Below, one piece after another: positions 13,302 through 28,139 of a stretch of 64,000 nucleotides of DNA. The number at the start of each line of letters is the position of its first letter. The stretch's first letter is position 1. A program made the translations under genes and the position numbers. Source of the DNA: Valencia hispanica (lineage: Eukaryota; Chordata; Actinopteri; Cyprinodontiformes; Valenciidae); contig OY747710.1 in assembly GCA_963556495.2 (NCBI GenBank), positions 21,397,500 to 21,461,499 of the forward strand, given 5' to 3'. The notes beneath the pieces were generated by a model that saw only the letters and a program-made list of their open reading frames with translations, had not been told where the DNA came from and made no database searches.

Positions 13302-13674
13302 GGGGGCACGGTGGCGCAGCTGGTAGAGCAGCTCACCTCACACTGAGATGCTAGAAGGTCCTGGGTTCAATTACCGCCGGGGACGCTGTGGGTGCTGAGG
13401 GTGTGTTTGTTACCCCGGGGCACCTGAAGGGTTGGGGAGGATCTGGCTGGAATAACATGATCCTTCCACGCGCTACATCCAGCCAGGGAAACCTCACCCC
13501 ATCAGGTGAAAAGAAGGGCCTGCTCACTGCCCAAGCATGAAGGAGGCTTGGGTTTCAGTGCGGGGCCCTCCCGGGGCTGGCAGAGGAAGAGTGGAACCCC
13601 AGGACTGGAACTAGGTAGGAGCACTGGGTGATTAATAATGGGAGAAAACCGTGGGATAAAAAAACCTTTAAAAA
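13302..13674 (+). mobile_element. tRNA-derived SINE with target-site duplication
   Basis: The head begins gggggcacggtggcgcagct and carries an A box (tggcgcagctgg) and a B box (gggttcaatta), as expected for an internal RNA polymerase III promoter of tRNA origin. The body is GC-rich and the tail A-rich. A perfect 16-bp duplication taaataaaaatggttc flanks it (13286-13301 and 13675-13690), which shows LINE-type retrotransposition. The family name is not known to me. Confidence 0.9.
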
Positions 13675-13690
13675 TAAATAAAAATGGTTC

Positions 13691-16051
13691 ACATATTTTT
13701 ATGATTATTTACCTCCATAATTTGGGAAAATACTACAAAGAAAAATAATCTCATATGCATTTAAACATGAATACAAATGGCTTGTTTGCAGTTACAAAAT
13801 GGAAGTAGCAAGGGACAAAATGGCAATGTGTGGTCAAGAGACAGGGTTAAAAAATGGGGAAAGGGTGAAATGACCCAGAGCCTACAGAATCAAAGCATCA
13901 TGCAAAGCTACATTAGAAAACCACTATAACAACAACAAAATAGCTTCATTCCTAACCCAAGATAGATTATAAAGGGTTTGGTGAAGAAGTCCTGCAGCTC
14001 TTAAAACTGCCAAACATGCATATCTTGACTTGTTCATCTGACTAGGCATGCATGTTTCATGACTGATGACAAAACAGACATAGTATACATATTTATGGTT
14101 TTTAAAGCCAATAATAATTTTTATTCTTTTGACTTTTTATCGATTTAATTTTAACTGGCTCTTTGATTGGAGATTTTAGCTCTGCTATATGTATTTTCAT
14201 TTATTGTTACATAGAAAAACTATATAGAATATGCATATGTATTATTGACCTATGCTTGATTTCATTTAGGTTTAGGACCCCCATTAGATCTGGATAAGTC
14301 TTGAAAAGTTTTGAAATGTAGGAACTTTGGTTTTATCTTTATTCAGGCCTGGCTATGAAAGTATGAAAAAAAGGAAACTGAGTATGGAAAACCTTTTGAG
14401 TTTCCAGACAATCAACAGACAATCAACAGATAAACACTTAAAAATCCATTAAGCTTATTTGACATCTAGTCACTTTCTTTGTGTAGTTTCTGGTTTAGGA
14501 GACAAATACTCAGACTTTTTAAAAACTTTTACAAACCTGATGAAGGTATTAAAGAGAGAAAGATTCTGCATTTTGCAGAGGTTAATGTAGTCAGAATTTC
14601 ACAAATCTGAGTGTTTGGATGTCAAATTAGAGCTAACAAAAGCTAAAAAATGAATAAAAATAAAACCGAAACCAAAGTCAGCATTGTGTTGCTTAATGAT
14701 TTATTGAATATTCAGATATTGTTTTTTGTACTCAAGTGCTCATAAAAAATATAAAGCTGATGATAAAACCTTGACCAGAGAAACAGAAGGAATGGCTTGT
14801 TTGGGGCATTATCTATGCAACTCATGCCACTGAGGTGGAAAACAGGCATTCACATGAAGCCTAAGCCTACAGGCACTGATTTAATTAATTATATATGATT
14901 TTGACGTTAGCCATTATCAACAGAATTATTTATGTTTTTTTCTTTTATTGACATATGGAAATAAATAATACACGTGTGTTAGTCAGATCCTGTCAATGCA
15001 TAAATGAGGAGTTAGAAGTCACAGCCAATCCAAAGGTTACCTTCATGAATATAACATCCATGCACATTGAAACATATTACCATTCACAGTGAACCTATCA
15101 CACTAAAAGAAATCTCAAAGCATCAACTGTGGGCTGCTAAAGCTTCTGCTCCAGGAAGGAAGAGGAGGTTGTGAACAAACTGTGCTTGAGGGGAAGGATG
15201 AAAGCGAGAGGGCAGGGGAATTCTGGATAACAAGGGTGATTGGATAATGAGGCGAGAGGAAAACAAGGTAACGTCTGTGGATATCTTAATCTTCATCCCA
15301 GTTTTCTAGGATGAATTCCCTTTGGGCAGGTGGCACACACACAGACACACACCACAAGACAAATAAGGGAGTATCATGCATAATTATAGTGTCCTAGATG
15401 TGGTGGAAATGGAGGAAACTCAAATGTATATTAAATTCTGTCAAATGGGCTTTCAAAACAAAGTTATCTTGTAGAAAATGTATACCGAATTAAAATGAAC
15501 AGAACTTCAAATTAAGCTGAAGACTGTTTTACTACGCAAATTCTTATTTACTCTATTGAAACTACTAAAGTGTAAAATTTAAGGTAGGAGGAACATAAAA
15601 ACAGAGGATGTAAAAACCATTTAGTTTAGAAAATCTTAGTGCATAGATTTGGAGTAACATTGTTGTCTCTGCTGAGTAGATTTCTGGTTTCAGTGTGAAG
15701 CTAATTGGGTGAATCTAATCAGAGAAACAGCCGTGAACAGCTACATAAGAGAATTGAGGGTTTAGGCAGTCTTAACAAAATGCATCATCTGGCTATAATA
15801 TTTAGAGACATCAACAACACTGACTGCAGCTCCATGAAAATCAAATCAGAGATTATGTGACAGACATTTAGGGCTACAGCTACAGTCAAAATAATAGGTA
15901 AACTGAGAAAATGTATCCTTTAATAAGGATAACCTAACATTGGTGGAAATAATTTTCCAGTTTTTCTGTTTGCTGATGCGGCTTAGCATGGAAATCGTCT
16001 TCAATGAAGCTATTGCTATCAGTCACAATATGTACCCTCTTTGTTTATCGT
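13691..16051. other. no gene recognised
   Basis: AT-rich intergenic sequence with scattered short A runs. No coding exon, RNA gene or classified repeat was seen. Confidence 0.45.
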
Positions 16052-16250
16052 TTCCCATGGAAAAGACTCCTAGCCCAGTGCTTCTACGTTTAGTCGTGTC
16101 TCTGTCCTGGATGGAGTGACGTGTTTTCCATAGAAAATGCTCCTGGCTCGGTACTTCTGTCATTAGCCATGTCTCTGTCCTGGATTTAGTCATTAAGTAT
16201 GAGTTTTCATGTCCTGCTTGTAGAAAGTAATCCTAGATCACTGCTTGTGA
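16052..16250 (+). repeat. diverged tandem repeat, about 75-bp unit
   Basis: Units start near 16052, 16127 and 16204. The first two share catggaaaa/cataga, then gctcctggc-like, then tgtctctgtcctggat at matching positions; the third is shorter and more diverged. Confidence 0.6.
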
Positions 16251-17310
16251 CTTCTTTCTTTCTTCTCAAACCCCCATCTGAATTGTGGTGAACTGAATTT
16301 GGACAGAACAGGGTTCTATATAAAAGGGTATGAATTAGACCTGTTTCCCTTGCACATCTGTTGGCGCTAAATAAATCAACAGAATTGAATGACATGAATT
16401 AAGCTAAACTGACATATGAACTCATACTATTATTCAAATACATGCAGAATAAACAACAGGACACATATTTGAACACAAATTGTTTGTTTCTCACACACAA
16501 TTGAATTTGGTGGTGTCAGCTGTGCCTCTGTTAGGTCATTTATCTCTAGCTGTGGCCCAGTGAGACCCTTGTGAAAACAGAAAAAACAAGGGACTGGATA
16601 TGTGGCTTAAAAAATGAGATGAAAGGATGCTTGGATGTTTTTTTCAACTCCAGAGATCAAGCTGATGAGCTGTAGATGCCTGCGTCCCTGCACACATGAT
16701 GGAAATGAAACAGAACATTATTTTCACATGTGCTGAGAGTACAAAAGTGAAGTGTAAGTCAATATAATACTGACATTTGTATAGAATTTTTAAATGTTTC
16801 AGAAAGCTAAACATTTTTAATACTGCATGTGGAAGAATGTCTACATTTATCATGTGCAGTTTGCCAAAGGGAACAAATGAAAGAAAGAGTAGAAATTAAA
16901 TAAACAGAATACAGTGAAAAACATAAGCCTCTGAAAAGGCTGAGGCATTAAGGAACAATATATAGCAAAAAATAAGAGTAAAAAATGATAAAGAAGAACA
17001 CAACTACAACTTCACAGATGAAGGGTGCGCGTTATTGGCAGATTCCTGAAACAGATGGAAGGTGCAAAGGTGCAAGGACAAAGCCACAGCACTGCATAGC
17101 AAGAGACAATCCGTTGAGATAAAATTAGAGAGACAAAGACGGAGAGAGAGTGAGAGTGTTAAGCCCCGTGCTGCAGGCATGCGTTACAAATCCCCAGGGA
17201 ACCGGCGGCAGATCACTACAGAATCAATCTGCTGCACCTCAGCAGGAATGCAGTATACACCGGTCACAAGAGTGTGTGACTCCAAACTGTATCTACTTAT
17301 TGCATATGTT
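16251..17310. other. no gene recognised
   Basis: AT-rich intergenic sequence; nothing identifiable apart from the following simple repeat. Confidence 0.45.
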
Positions 17311-17347
17311 ATGTGTGTGTGTGTGTAATAGAGAGAGAGAGAGAGAG
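17311..17347. repeat. (TG)n and (AG)n microsatellite
   Basis: About eight TG units, a short spacer, then about nine AG units. Confidence 0.9.
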
Positions 17348-17429
17348 CTTCATTGGAACTGAAACGACAGAGGACTTGATGATTCTATAGCAGGGAGGAA
17401 AGGTGGATAAAAAAATAATCAGATAGAAA

Positions 17430-17855
17430 TGTGGAATACTGTGGACTGCTACAAGCCTGGATCATCCTTGACTACAATTTCCAGATGCCAAAAGTCTCAA
17501 TTTCCATCTGTTCAAACAATATACGTCAGTATAAACACAAGGAAAATGCCCAGCCATCATACCACCATGTGTGGATTACAATCCTAAAATCAAAAGCAAA
17601 AGACCTTGTAAAGATGCTGGCTGAAGCTGGTAAGAGAACACAGTGAAGCAAGTCCTGTCCAACATGGATGAAAGGCAACTTAGAGAGGAGGAAGACATTA
17701 ATCCAAATGCAACAGAAAAGCCAGATTACTGTACAGTTTGCAGACACACTAAGGGACATAAACTTACAGTTTTGGAGACATGTCCTGTCCTGTTGAAAAG
17801 TTGAAAATGGCTCATTGGGTTTTTTGAACAGGATAATGACCAAGACACCATTTGT
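17430..17855 (+). mobile_element. degenerate Tc1-like transposon fragment
   Basis: Phrases such as caatatacgtcagtataaac, then cagccatcataccac, then gcaaaagaccttgtaaagat follow the order of a fish Tc1 transposase gene (N-terminal DNA-binding part), but stops and frameshifts are everywhere. No terminal inverted repeats were found. Confidence 0.55.
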
Positions 17856-18649
17856 TCAACAGACAAAAAAAACCCTTAAAAATGTGTCCGTCTCAGTCCT
17901 CAGTCTTAATAATATAGAGTACCTGTAATGTAAGCTTTAGAAACGAGAATGTAAGAGATGACCTGGGGCTGTTCTACTGCCTGAATGAGACTGCACAAAG
18001 TATGAACAGCAGAGGCACTGACAACCCTGTTTTCAGTAAGGTTTGTTTAAAACGATTATTTCTTAATGTAAGATTTTTCCCCACGGAAAAATAAATTTAC
18101 TGGAATTGAAAGTTTTAAAAATATTTCAGTGTGAGTTTGTGCTTCTGTGGTAAAACATGAATTTATTTTAATACGTCTTTACCAGAGGGTGACAGCACTG
18201 TACTCAAATAAAAAATTACAATTATTATTGTAATACCACATTCATCTACGTTTACCTCTAAAATTTCTGATGGGTCCTTTTGAAAGTGATCTAAATCCCT
18301 TTTGGGAGATCAAGGATCAGCTTATCTCCCACACTCTGCTATGATTATCATTAAAGAAAAAGCAGAGTGCTGACCTCAGATCAGTGTTTGGGGAGACTGT
18401 GATCTAGCTGCCTGTAACTCAATCTTATTAGAGCGTTAAGTCATTACTGCATGTACACATGGAGGCCTCACAATGCAATTAGCCATTCACCCATCACACT
18501 AGCAAAGCATGGCTAATTAGTGGATCGCAGGCACAAAGGGAGCAGAGTAAAACACATTTAAGTGTCAGGTATATATCATTAAATTTTATAGTAAGTATTT
18601 TTGTACTTGACTGAGCTGCTTTTGTAGATACATGCTAATATTTAGGAAA
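17856..18649. other. no gene recognised; candidate conserved noncoding element at 18270-18560
   Basis: The second half is complex, low in simple repeats and carries motifs such as gctaattagtgga and tcagtgtttggggagactgt. This is the texture of a conserved regulatory element rather than of a decayed transposon. Conservation is untested. Confidence 0.3.
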
Positions 18650-18677
18650 CCCCATGTCAGATTAATCTGACATGGGG
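18650..18677. repeat. 28-bp perfect palindrome
   Basis: The half-site ccccatgtcagatt is followed immediately by its exact reverse complement with no spacer, so the duplex has two-fold symmetry about 18663/18664. Confidence 0.97.
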
Positions 18678-20412
18678 ATGCAAATTTGTTAAATAAAGCG
18701 AAAACTAAATATTTTTTGTTCTCATTAGCAAGGTTTGTGTACTATTGCACCCATCAATATGTTGAGGTGTTTCAGACTTGGTCACTCACTGCACAGGCTG
18801 AGAGAGCTTTGGTCTCTTTGAGGGCAAAAGAAATAGATTATATTTGGTCCACTCTTGGAAGATCAAAGAAAAAAAGTCTGTCAAGAACTTGGAAACATCT
18901 GAAAAATCTTGCTACAAGCATGCACACATACACACAGATATGCAGGCACACTGTCATAACACCACAGAAACAACTCTTTGATTTTACCGACATTTTTTTT
19001 TTTTTGCCTGAACGACTAACAGCTTCTACAGAAAATACCTTCTCAAGGTTAACAGACGCATTCAGCCACACACTGCAGGAACACATTCACAAAGCCACTT
19101 ACTCATAATTGCATGTGACAAAAGAAATGCAATGAGACACAGCACCAATGCCAATCATTAGAGAGAATAATATTTTATGAAGCAATTCTCAGGAAGTAAG
19201 TGCAGCACTGACCCTCCAGCCCCACCCCAGACAGACAATGTCAAATAAACTAACACATTTGAATTAGGGCAAAGACCAGACCAGTCTGGGCTAGGAGCGA
19301 CATCACCCTTCTAGCAACCCGCCGCAGCAACCTGTAAGTAGGCCTGTGGTGTTGGCAAGGTTACTAGTGCAAAACTGGGCCTTGTATGATGGGGAGAGCA
19401 CACACTGCTTTCTGTGGGGATATATATGTGCCCCCCTCACAGCAACTGCAACAGAGAAAGCGTTCTGCAGTACAGCATGCATACCCTAGACCTGATAGGT
19501 GCTACGTGTGATGCTCCTATGTTTCCTTGATATAGTTCATGGCCGGTTCAGCCAATGAGGACCCTGTTTGAGTTCTGGAGCACCACACATATTGGCTACC
19601 AGGTCATGGGGTGTTAGAGAGAGGGGGGAAAGCTTAAGGCTGCATTAGGATCTCTTAGAAACTCGGGTCTTACACTGACCTGGAGCACACTTTTCTAGAC
19701 TGGACTGGACTGTTTAGAGATAATCTAATCAATCAAAGCGCATTACAACAAAAACATGAATTACAGACAGCAAGCAAGAAAGGAAAAGCAAATTGATTTT
19801 GACAGCCCTACGAAAAACAGATGTATGAGAAAAGGCAAGGAAAGAGAACTATGGAATTATGTACAAACTCAGAAAGACATCTCAAAACAAGTACAGGTAG
19901 ACTAAATGTTACTCAGTGGACATTGTCAAGAAACTGGAGTTGAAATAACTTGCAGCACTTGAAAAATTCATATGGGCTGATCAGGCTACACGAGACACTG
20001 ATTTCAATTGCAGCTGAGTGTCAACAGAGGTTGAGGAGTTGACTGTGTGGGAACATGCATGCACTGCATATGTGTGTGTATGCATTTGTCAAAAACTGTG
20101 GGAGATGAAAAGCAAGCAAAGTAGAGCATTACAAAGTCAAGCTGTGGTCGACACCTGATTTGTGCTCATGCGATAAATGAAGACTTTGCTGAATGTGAAA
20201 AATTCAAAGCTAGAAACCATTGTAAACTAAATGTTAGTTTGTATCAACTTGTTTTTGTCCGACTGTAATATAAAAAAGGCTTTTGGAATAACATGCAAGG
20301 CAGTATTAACAAATGAATTTAACATAATTTGACAAGGTGCCTATAGTCAAACACATCCCATGCAAAACCAGTCCAGTCTAGATTTGCATTTTCAGCAGAA
20401 ATGATGCTGCTA
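18678..20412. other. no gene recognised
   Basis: Intergenic sequence. The segment at 19260-19690 is richer in GC and may belong to an unclassified retroelement, but no protein similarity or terminal repeat is visible. Confidence 0.35.
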
Positions 20413-22071
20413 CACTGCCTTGTAAAACTTTTCACAGACCTTGAACCACATTTCTGTCACGCTACAACTGCAAACTTCAAAATATTATACATGGATTTTA
20501 TGCGATTGACCAACAAAAAGTAGTGCATACTTGACTTGTGGCCTGCATTTCTATTCATCTCCCTTTACGCTGATTGCCCTTATTAAATTGGCCCCCAGTA
20601 ATAACGTAAAGAACCTCAGTGTGTTTTTTGACCAAGACATGACATTCAAATCCCATATTAAACAGGTTTCTAGGATTTCCTTCTTTCTCTTCCGGAATAT
20701 TGGTAAAATTAGAAACATCCTGTGCAGGAGTGATGCTGAGAAACTAGTCCATGCATTTGTTACCTCAAGGATGGACTACTGTAATTCTTTACTATCATGA
20801 AACCTACAAAATGTAATTAAGAGCCTTCAGTTGATCCAAAATGCGGCAGCAAGAGTTCTGATGAATATCAAAAGGAGAGATCACATTTCTCCTGCTTTAG
20901 CCTCATTTCATTGGCTCCCTGTTAAATCCAGAATAGAATTGAAAATCCTCCTTCTTACATAATAATCAAGTTCCATCATACATCAGAGATCTGATTGTTG
21001 CATATGTTCCTAACAGAGCACTTCGCTCTCAGACTGCAGGTTTACTTGTAGTTCCTAGGATTTCTAAAAGTAGAATGGGAGGCAGATCTTTTAGTTATCA
21101 GGCTCCTCTCCTGTGGAACCAGCTCCCAGTTTTAGTCCTCTGTCTACTTTCAAGACCAGGCTTAAAACTTTCCTTTTTGATATCTCTGTTTAATGCTGCT
21201 ATAGGCTTAGACTACTGGAGGAGAGACGGACCACTTTTCTTCACGCCGCTACTTTTTTCTTCTACTACTCTCCAGTTGCATTATTTACTGTTATTTCGAC
21301 TTTGTTTTTTCTCAGTGATTTTCTCTCTATAGAAGCTACACCTGGTCTGGTATCCTGCTTGGCTACAATGCCCTGTTGGACAGGGGGCATTGACTGGGAT
21401 GATGCTCCCAGTAACTGTGCATCCCACGTGTCCTGTTATGAATATTTTACTTTCTTTGATATATTAAATACTCTTACATTACTTCTTTTTGTTCTTTCTG
21501 AGTTTCTGCTCTGCCTTCTCAAACCCCTAGTCGGTCATGGCAGATGGCCACTTGTACTGAGCCTGGTTCTGCTGGAGGTTTCTTCATGTTGAATTGAAAG
21601 TTGAACATACAGCCAGAGCAACAATAAAGGAGTTTAGATCAAAGCATATTCATATGTTTAAATGGTCTAGTCAAAGCCCAAATCTAAATCCAACTGTGGC
21701 AAGACTTGAAATTTCCCGTTTAGAGATCCACATTTCCATCCAATCAGACATACAGCTAGCTACAGTATTTGGCTAAGGAAAATGGGGAGAAGATGGCACA
21801 GACATACCCCAAAAAAGACTTACATCTCTAAATTCTGTACATTGGGTATTACTTTAGGGTATCAGCTTAAAAAGGACTAAGGAAAAATGCACATAATCTT
21901 TATTTGTAAAACATGTTAAAAACCATTTATCATTTTCCTTCCACTTCACAGTTATGCACTGCTTTTTGTTGGTATATCATATACAATCCTATTAAAAGTA
22001 ATAGACATTTGTGGCTGTAAAGTGACAAAAAGTGAGAATATTCAAGGGGTAAGGATATTTTTGCAATGCAC
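20413..22071 (+). mobile_element. Tc1-like element with internal L2-like sequence (family Tc1-A, copy 1)
   Basis: The left end (TA then cactgccttgtaaaac, then cgctacaactgcaaacttca, then gattgaccaacaaaaagtag) and the right end (tgctttttgttggtatatca, then caaggggtaaggat, then ttgcaatgca) are imperfect inverted repeats of one another. A transposase remnant at 21594-21780 contains the catalytic-region string SSQSPNLNP. The first half of the transposase is replaced by L2-like sequence. The same family occurs at 37679 and 52928. Confidence 0.8.
20560..21593 (+). pseudogene. L2-like LINE reverse transcriptase C-terminal fragment
   Basis: The plus-strand translation reads KNLSVFFDQDMTFKSHIKQV, then KIRNILCRSDAEKLVHAFVT, then SRMDYCNSLLS. 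Further frames downstream give LIQNAAARVLMNI, HWLPVKSRIE, then GGRSFSYQAPLLWNQLPV. This is the well-conserved end of the reverse transcriptase ORF of fish L2/Maui-type LINEs. It is broken by stops and frameshifts. It lacks both the catalytic core upstream and a normal 3' end, so it is a dead internal fragment. Confidence 0.85.
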
Positions 22072-24731
<2,660 letters not shown>

Positions 24732-24794
24732 TGGTATGTTAAACACATAGTGAAGCCTAAGAATGATGAAGCATCTGGTGTTGACGTGTTGGTA

Positions 24795-24852
24795 TGGGGG
24801 GGCCCAAATGAAAGTCTGCTTAGGGCACCAAAAAGACTTGGACCGGCCCTGC
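24795..24852. mobile_element. possible terminal part of a hAT-like element
   Basis: Reading on the minus strand from 24852, the sequence starts cagggccggtccaagtct and then has ccctaagcagactttc. CAGGGCCGG is a common hAT terminus, but no matching opposite end or target duplication was found. Confidence 0.3.
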
Positions 24853-25407
24853 CAACAGCAACTAGAATGATGTGCCACTGCATCCTTGTCATATTCAAGA
24901 TGGGAATATTGCTTAAAGTCAAACAGCCATCTGATAATCTTGACAATGCGAGTTATTACCGACTCCATTCAGTGAGGGCTCAGCTACTGAATTTGCACCT
25001 GGAAGCTTTCACAGTAAGTAATTCTGTCTGATCTGCCAATAAAGGCAAAAGACAAACCATATGATCACCTCTACATAAGTGTCTTGGTATTTTTCTCCTT
25101 GAATCGTGGTTACTGTGAAATTTATTTTTCACACCAGCAACATTTGTTATCATTAGGTGAAAAGCTATATCAGCAAAATATTTTACCTTGAGATTGTGCA
25201 TTTACACTTGTGGCAACACATTTTAAAAAATACAATAAGGAATTGTGCTTCGAATAATCCATCACCCACCAGCTCAACCAGAATACAGTATAGTGGCAAC
25301 GTATACTTAAAATCTAAAGAGGGCTTTAAAATGTGCTGGAATTAACCCTGACTGGACACTATTATAGAAGCAATTCTGTCCAAAGCTGCACCCTCACTGT
25401 TATAAAC
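24853..25407. other. no gene recognised
   Basis: AT-rich sequence. A strong donor-like cacagtaagt at about 25010 is present, but no exon could be built around it. Confidence 0.4.
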
Positions 25408-26236
25408 GAAAGCCCTGAAAGGCAAAGGAGAAGAAAATGTTTTTGAAGACCTATTTTCTAATTCTGACCAAGTTTTCTTTTTCACTAGGCTTCAAAAGTC
25501 ATGTGCAAGTCGAAAAAATAAAAAAATTCTACTTCAACATATTTCAAGTTTTTTCTTCTCTTTCTCTCTTGCTTAAGCCCTGAAAAGCAACAGAGAATTG
25601 TTTATCTTCTTGAAAACCCATTTTCTAAGTCTGACCAAATGTTTTCTCTCGACTTAAAAAGTCATGAGCAAGTAAATAAAAAATAATAATTCTAGGTTAA
25701 AATATTTAAAAGTCTTTAATTTCTCACGCATAATCCCTGAAAGTCAGGTGGGGGAAAAAATCTGTTGTCTTTTTTTCTCACTTAAGCACTGAAAGATAGG
25801 CAGGGAAACATTTTGGTTGTCTTAATGTTCTAAGTCTTTTTTTTCTCTCTTCTGCTTTAAACCCTGAAAGGCTAAGAAAAAAAAACTTGTTTTTTGTCAT
25901 CTGATTTTTCTAGGTGTATGTTTTTGTAAAATTTTCTGGCAAGAAAAGGATGGCGGTGGCAAGAAAAGTTACGTTGAAGGTGAGTGCAGAAATTACGTTT
26001 ATATTACTATAAATCTGTCTCTAAAAGGTGTTTGGAGAAGTTTTTAGCCAAGAAATAAGATGTTCAAATGTCATATATGGAGTCATTCCTTTAGAAATCA
26101 GCCTGCTTTTAAATTAGCTAAGATTGTTTTGGACATACAACACTCATAAACAGGCCTCAGGGGGATTTGAAGCTAATCAGCTGTGGTTAATAGCCTGATC
26201 TTGGGAAGGCACTCTGTCATCTTATCCCTACCTATT
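25408..26236 (+). repeat. unclassified modular repeat, copy 1 (plus orientation)
   Basis: At least five diverged modules start with a CCCTGAAAG-type motif (about 25410, 25575, 25732, 25784 and 25858), most followed by a ttctaagtct-like string. Then come aaaagaaaaggatggcggtg-like sequence ending in AAG/GTGAGT, tggagaagtttttagcc, and finally cttgggaaggcactctgtca followed by tcttatccctacctat. The same order occurs in reverse complement at 32243-32775. The nature is unknown: no ORF of note, no clear terminal repeats. It could be a nonautonomous transposon, a LINE untranslated region, or a processed remnant of a repetitive gene. Confidence 0.7.
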
Positions 26237-26943
26237 TGATGCTTATAGTTGATATATATGAGATACAAGCCGTTGTGATGTATAATCACAGCGAGCTGTA
26301 ATGTTATAGACTGAATTTTATGGTATGGTAAAAGACTAGTCTAGTCAGTGCCCTTGCAGGCAAAAACACTGAAATAAAGAGAAAATGAGAAGCATACCCA
26401 TCAAAAATCAACATTTATGACATATCTATTACTTTCAGATATATTTACAATATCCATAATAAATATATCAGAATTTTACTACCATAAAATTACATAATTG
26501 CAATCATATTGATGTTTTTGATCGATTTTACATCTGATGGGAACATTTACATATTCAATGTGACAATTGCAGTAGTGGTAACATTTGCAATACCTGCTAA
26601 AGAATCCAGCTGAACTGGCAGGTATAAAGAGAAAAGAGTGGCTGCCCAGTGTCTCAATGTTAGATTTATTTAGCAGTGTAAGTTTAAGAGGTTTTTGCAT
26701 CATTAATGATATATATATACTTTGTGTATATATTTGTGTGTGGGAATGAAGTTAGTGTTGATAACTTCACAAAACATATTTTATCCTCCCTGTGAACCTA
26801 GACATGAAACTGACATTTTGATAATAGGCTAAAAATGGACAAATAGAAATAAGAATATTTCATATTCTGATTATGATACACTTTACCCGGGCCTGTCTCA
26901 AAAAATCTGCAGTACAAATTATGTAATAAGTTATAGTATAGAG
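26237..26943. other. no gene recognised
   Basis: AT-rich sequence with a short (AT)n patch near 26708. Nothing identifiable. Confidence 0.45.
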
Positions 26944-27223
26944 CAGTGGTTTCCAGCCGGGGGTTCTGGACCCCCCTAAGGGGTCTCTAGCTATCCCATG
27001 GGGTCTGCACAACTTTGTCTGTGCTGAGGTTACCAAAATTATATTTGTAGACATTACCTCTATACGATCAAAAAGACCAAAAGAAAATGGTGTATATAGC
27101 CCACAAAGTAAGAAAAGAGGAAAAGGAAAAAAAATCATACAATTGCTCTTTATTTTTTGCAAAAAATCTTTGTAATGAATCACTTTATTTAAGAGTTGGG
27201 GTTGGGGGTGGGGTGAACCACTG
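26944..27223. mobile_element. hAT-like MITE, 280 bp
   Basis: Ends are CAGTGGTT at the left and AACCACTG at the right, each next to a G-rich subterminal tract in mirrored orientation. The flanking octamers gtatagag (26936-26943) and gcacagag (27224-27231) match at six of eight positions, differing by transitions, as an aged hAT target duplication would. Confidence 0.75.
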
Positions 27224-27231
27224 GCACAGAG

Positions 27232-28022
27232 GACCCTTTAACAAAATCCAAAGAGATTTTGTTGTGACCTCTAAGGATTTGGGAGGAAATTATTTTAGAA
27301 ACGTTAGTATATGTAATTTATGTGAAAGTAATAGATATGTCATGAATATATCTTTTTGATTGTTAAGTGTTGGCTCCCTTGACCAAAGTTTGTGGTCTTG
27401 GAGAACAGCATGCCGAAACCGGACCCACAATTTCTCCAAACCAATTTGTGCGCATGGTTTCATAAACCAAGGGAGCCACATTTTACTGCATACATTTTTT
27501 TTCCAGTCCCCAGCAGGCTCCTATTAATGAACCACACCACCAGGCAATCACAGACAGATCTTTTTTAATCCATTCAGATTATTTCTTAGAAATACTACAG
27601 CTTTTTTCAGCAACTTTGTGGACACTTCGGTTACTTTGCTATCAGTAAAGACATTTAAATAAAAAAGCCAAAATAGAAAATAAAGATTGTTCTTTTTTGT
27701 GAGCTTGATTTTTGAATATACTGTGTTATAACAAAAAAGAAGAAGACAAGGTTGGATGAAAAAGAACCAACCATAACCAGCAAATCAAAGTACCGGTACT
27801 GCACCAAGTGGCAGAAATTACAAAAGAAAATGGTGGTATTTAAGAGAAACATCAGAGAACATGACAAAAGAAACACTCTTTTAGCCTAAGAATATTCACT
27901 TAGTGCATTTTAGATCATATTTCTATATTTCTTGAGCTACTATGTCACATGCAAAAAACATATCACACTAGAATTTAAGAAATAGACCAGTATAGACCAT
28001 ATATCAGTCAAGTTAATTCATA
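27232..28022. other. no gene recognised
   Basis: AT-rich sequence between a MITE and a microsatellite. No coding signal. Confidence 0.45.
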
Positions 28023-28062
28023 ACCCCCCCCCCCCCACACACACACACACACGCACGCACGC
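28023..28062. repeat. poly-C, (CA)n, (CACG)n compound microsatellite
   Basis: About 13 C residues, then eight CA units, then three ACGC units. Confidence 0.95.
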
Positions 28063-28139
28063 ATTCTGAAAGTCAGTATCAGGCAACTCACATCCCCCAC
28101 AAATTTGAAACGCTTGCTATGCCATTGAACATGAGTGAC

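Noticed and set aside
13302..13380. Possible tRNA gene
   Set aside because: A and B boxes are present but the sequence continues into a SINE body with an A-rich tail and a 16-bp target duplication, and it does not fold as a full cloverleaf by eye.
18686..19108. 140-residue plus-strand frame
   Set aside because: No domain, no hydrophobic or repeat pattern, no flanking splice logic; likely chance.
25408..26236. CRISPR-like spaced repeats
   Set aside because: The module motifs are diverged and unevenly spaced (about 165, 157, 52 and 74 bp), and the locus is vertebrate.
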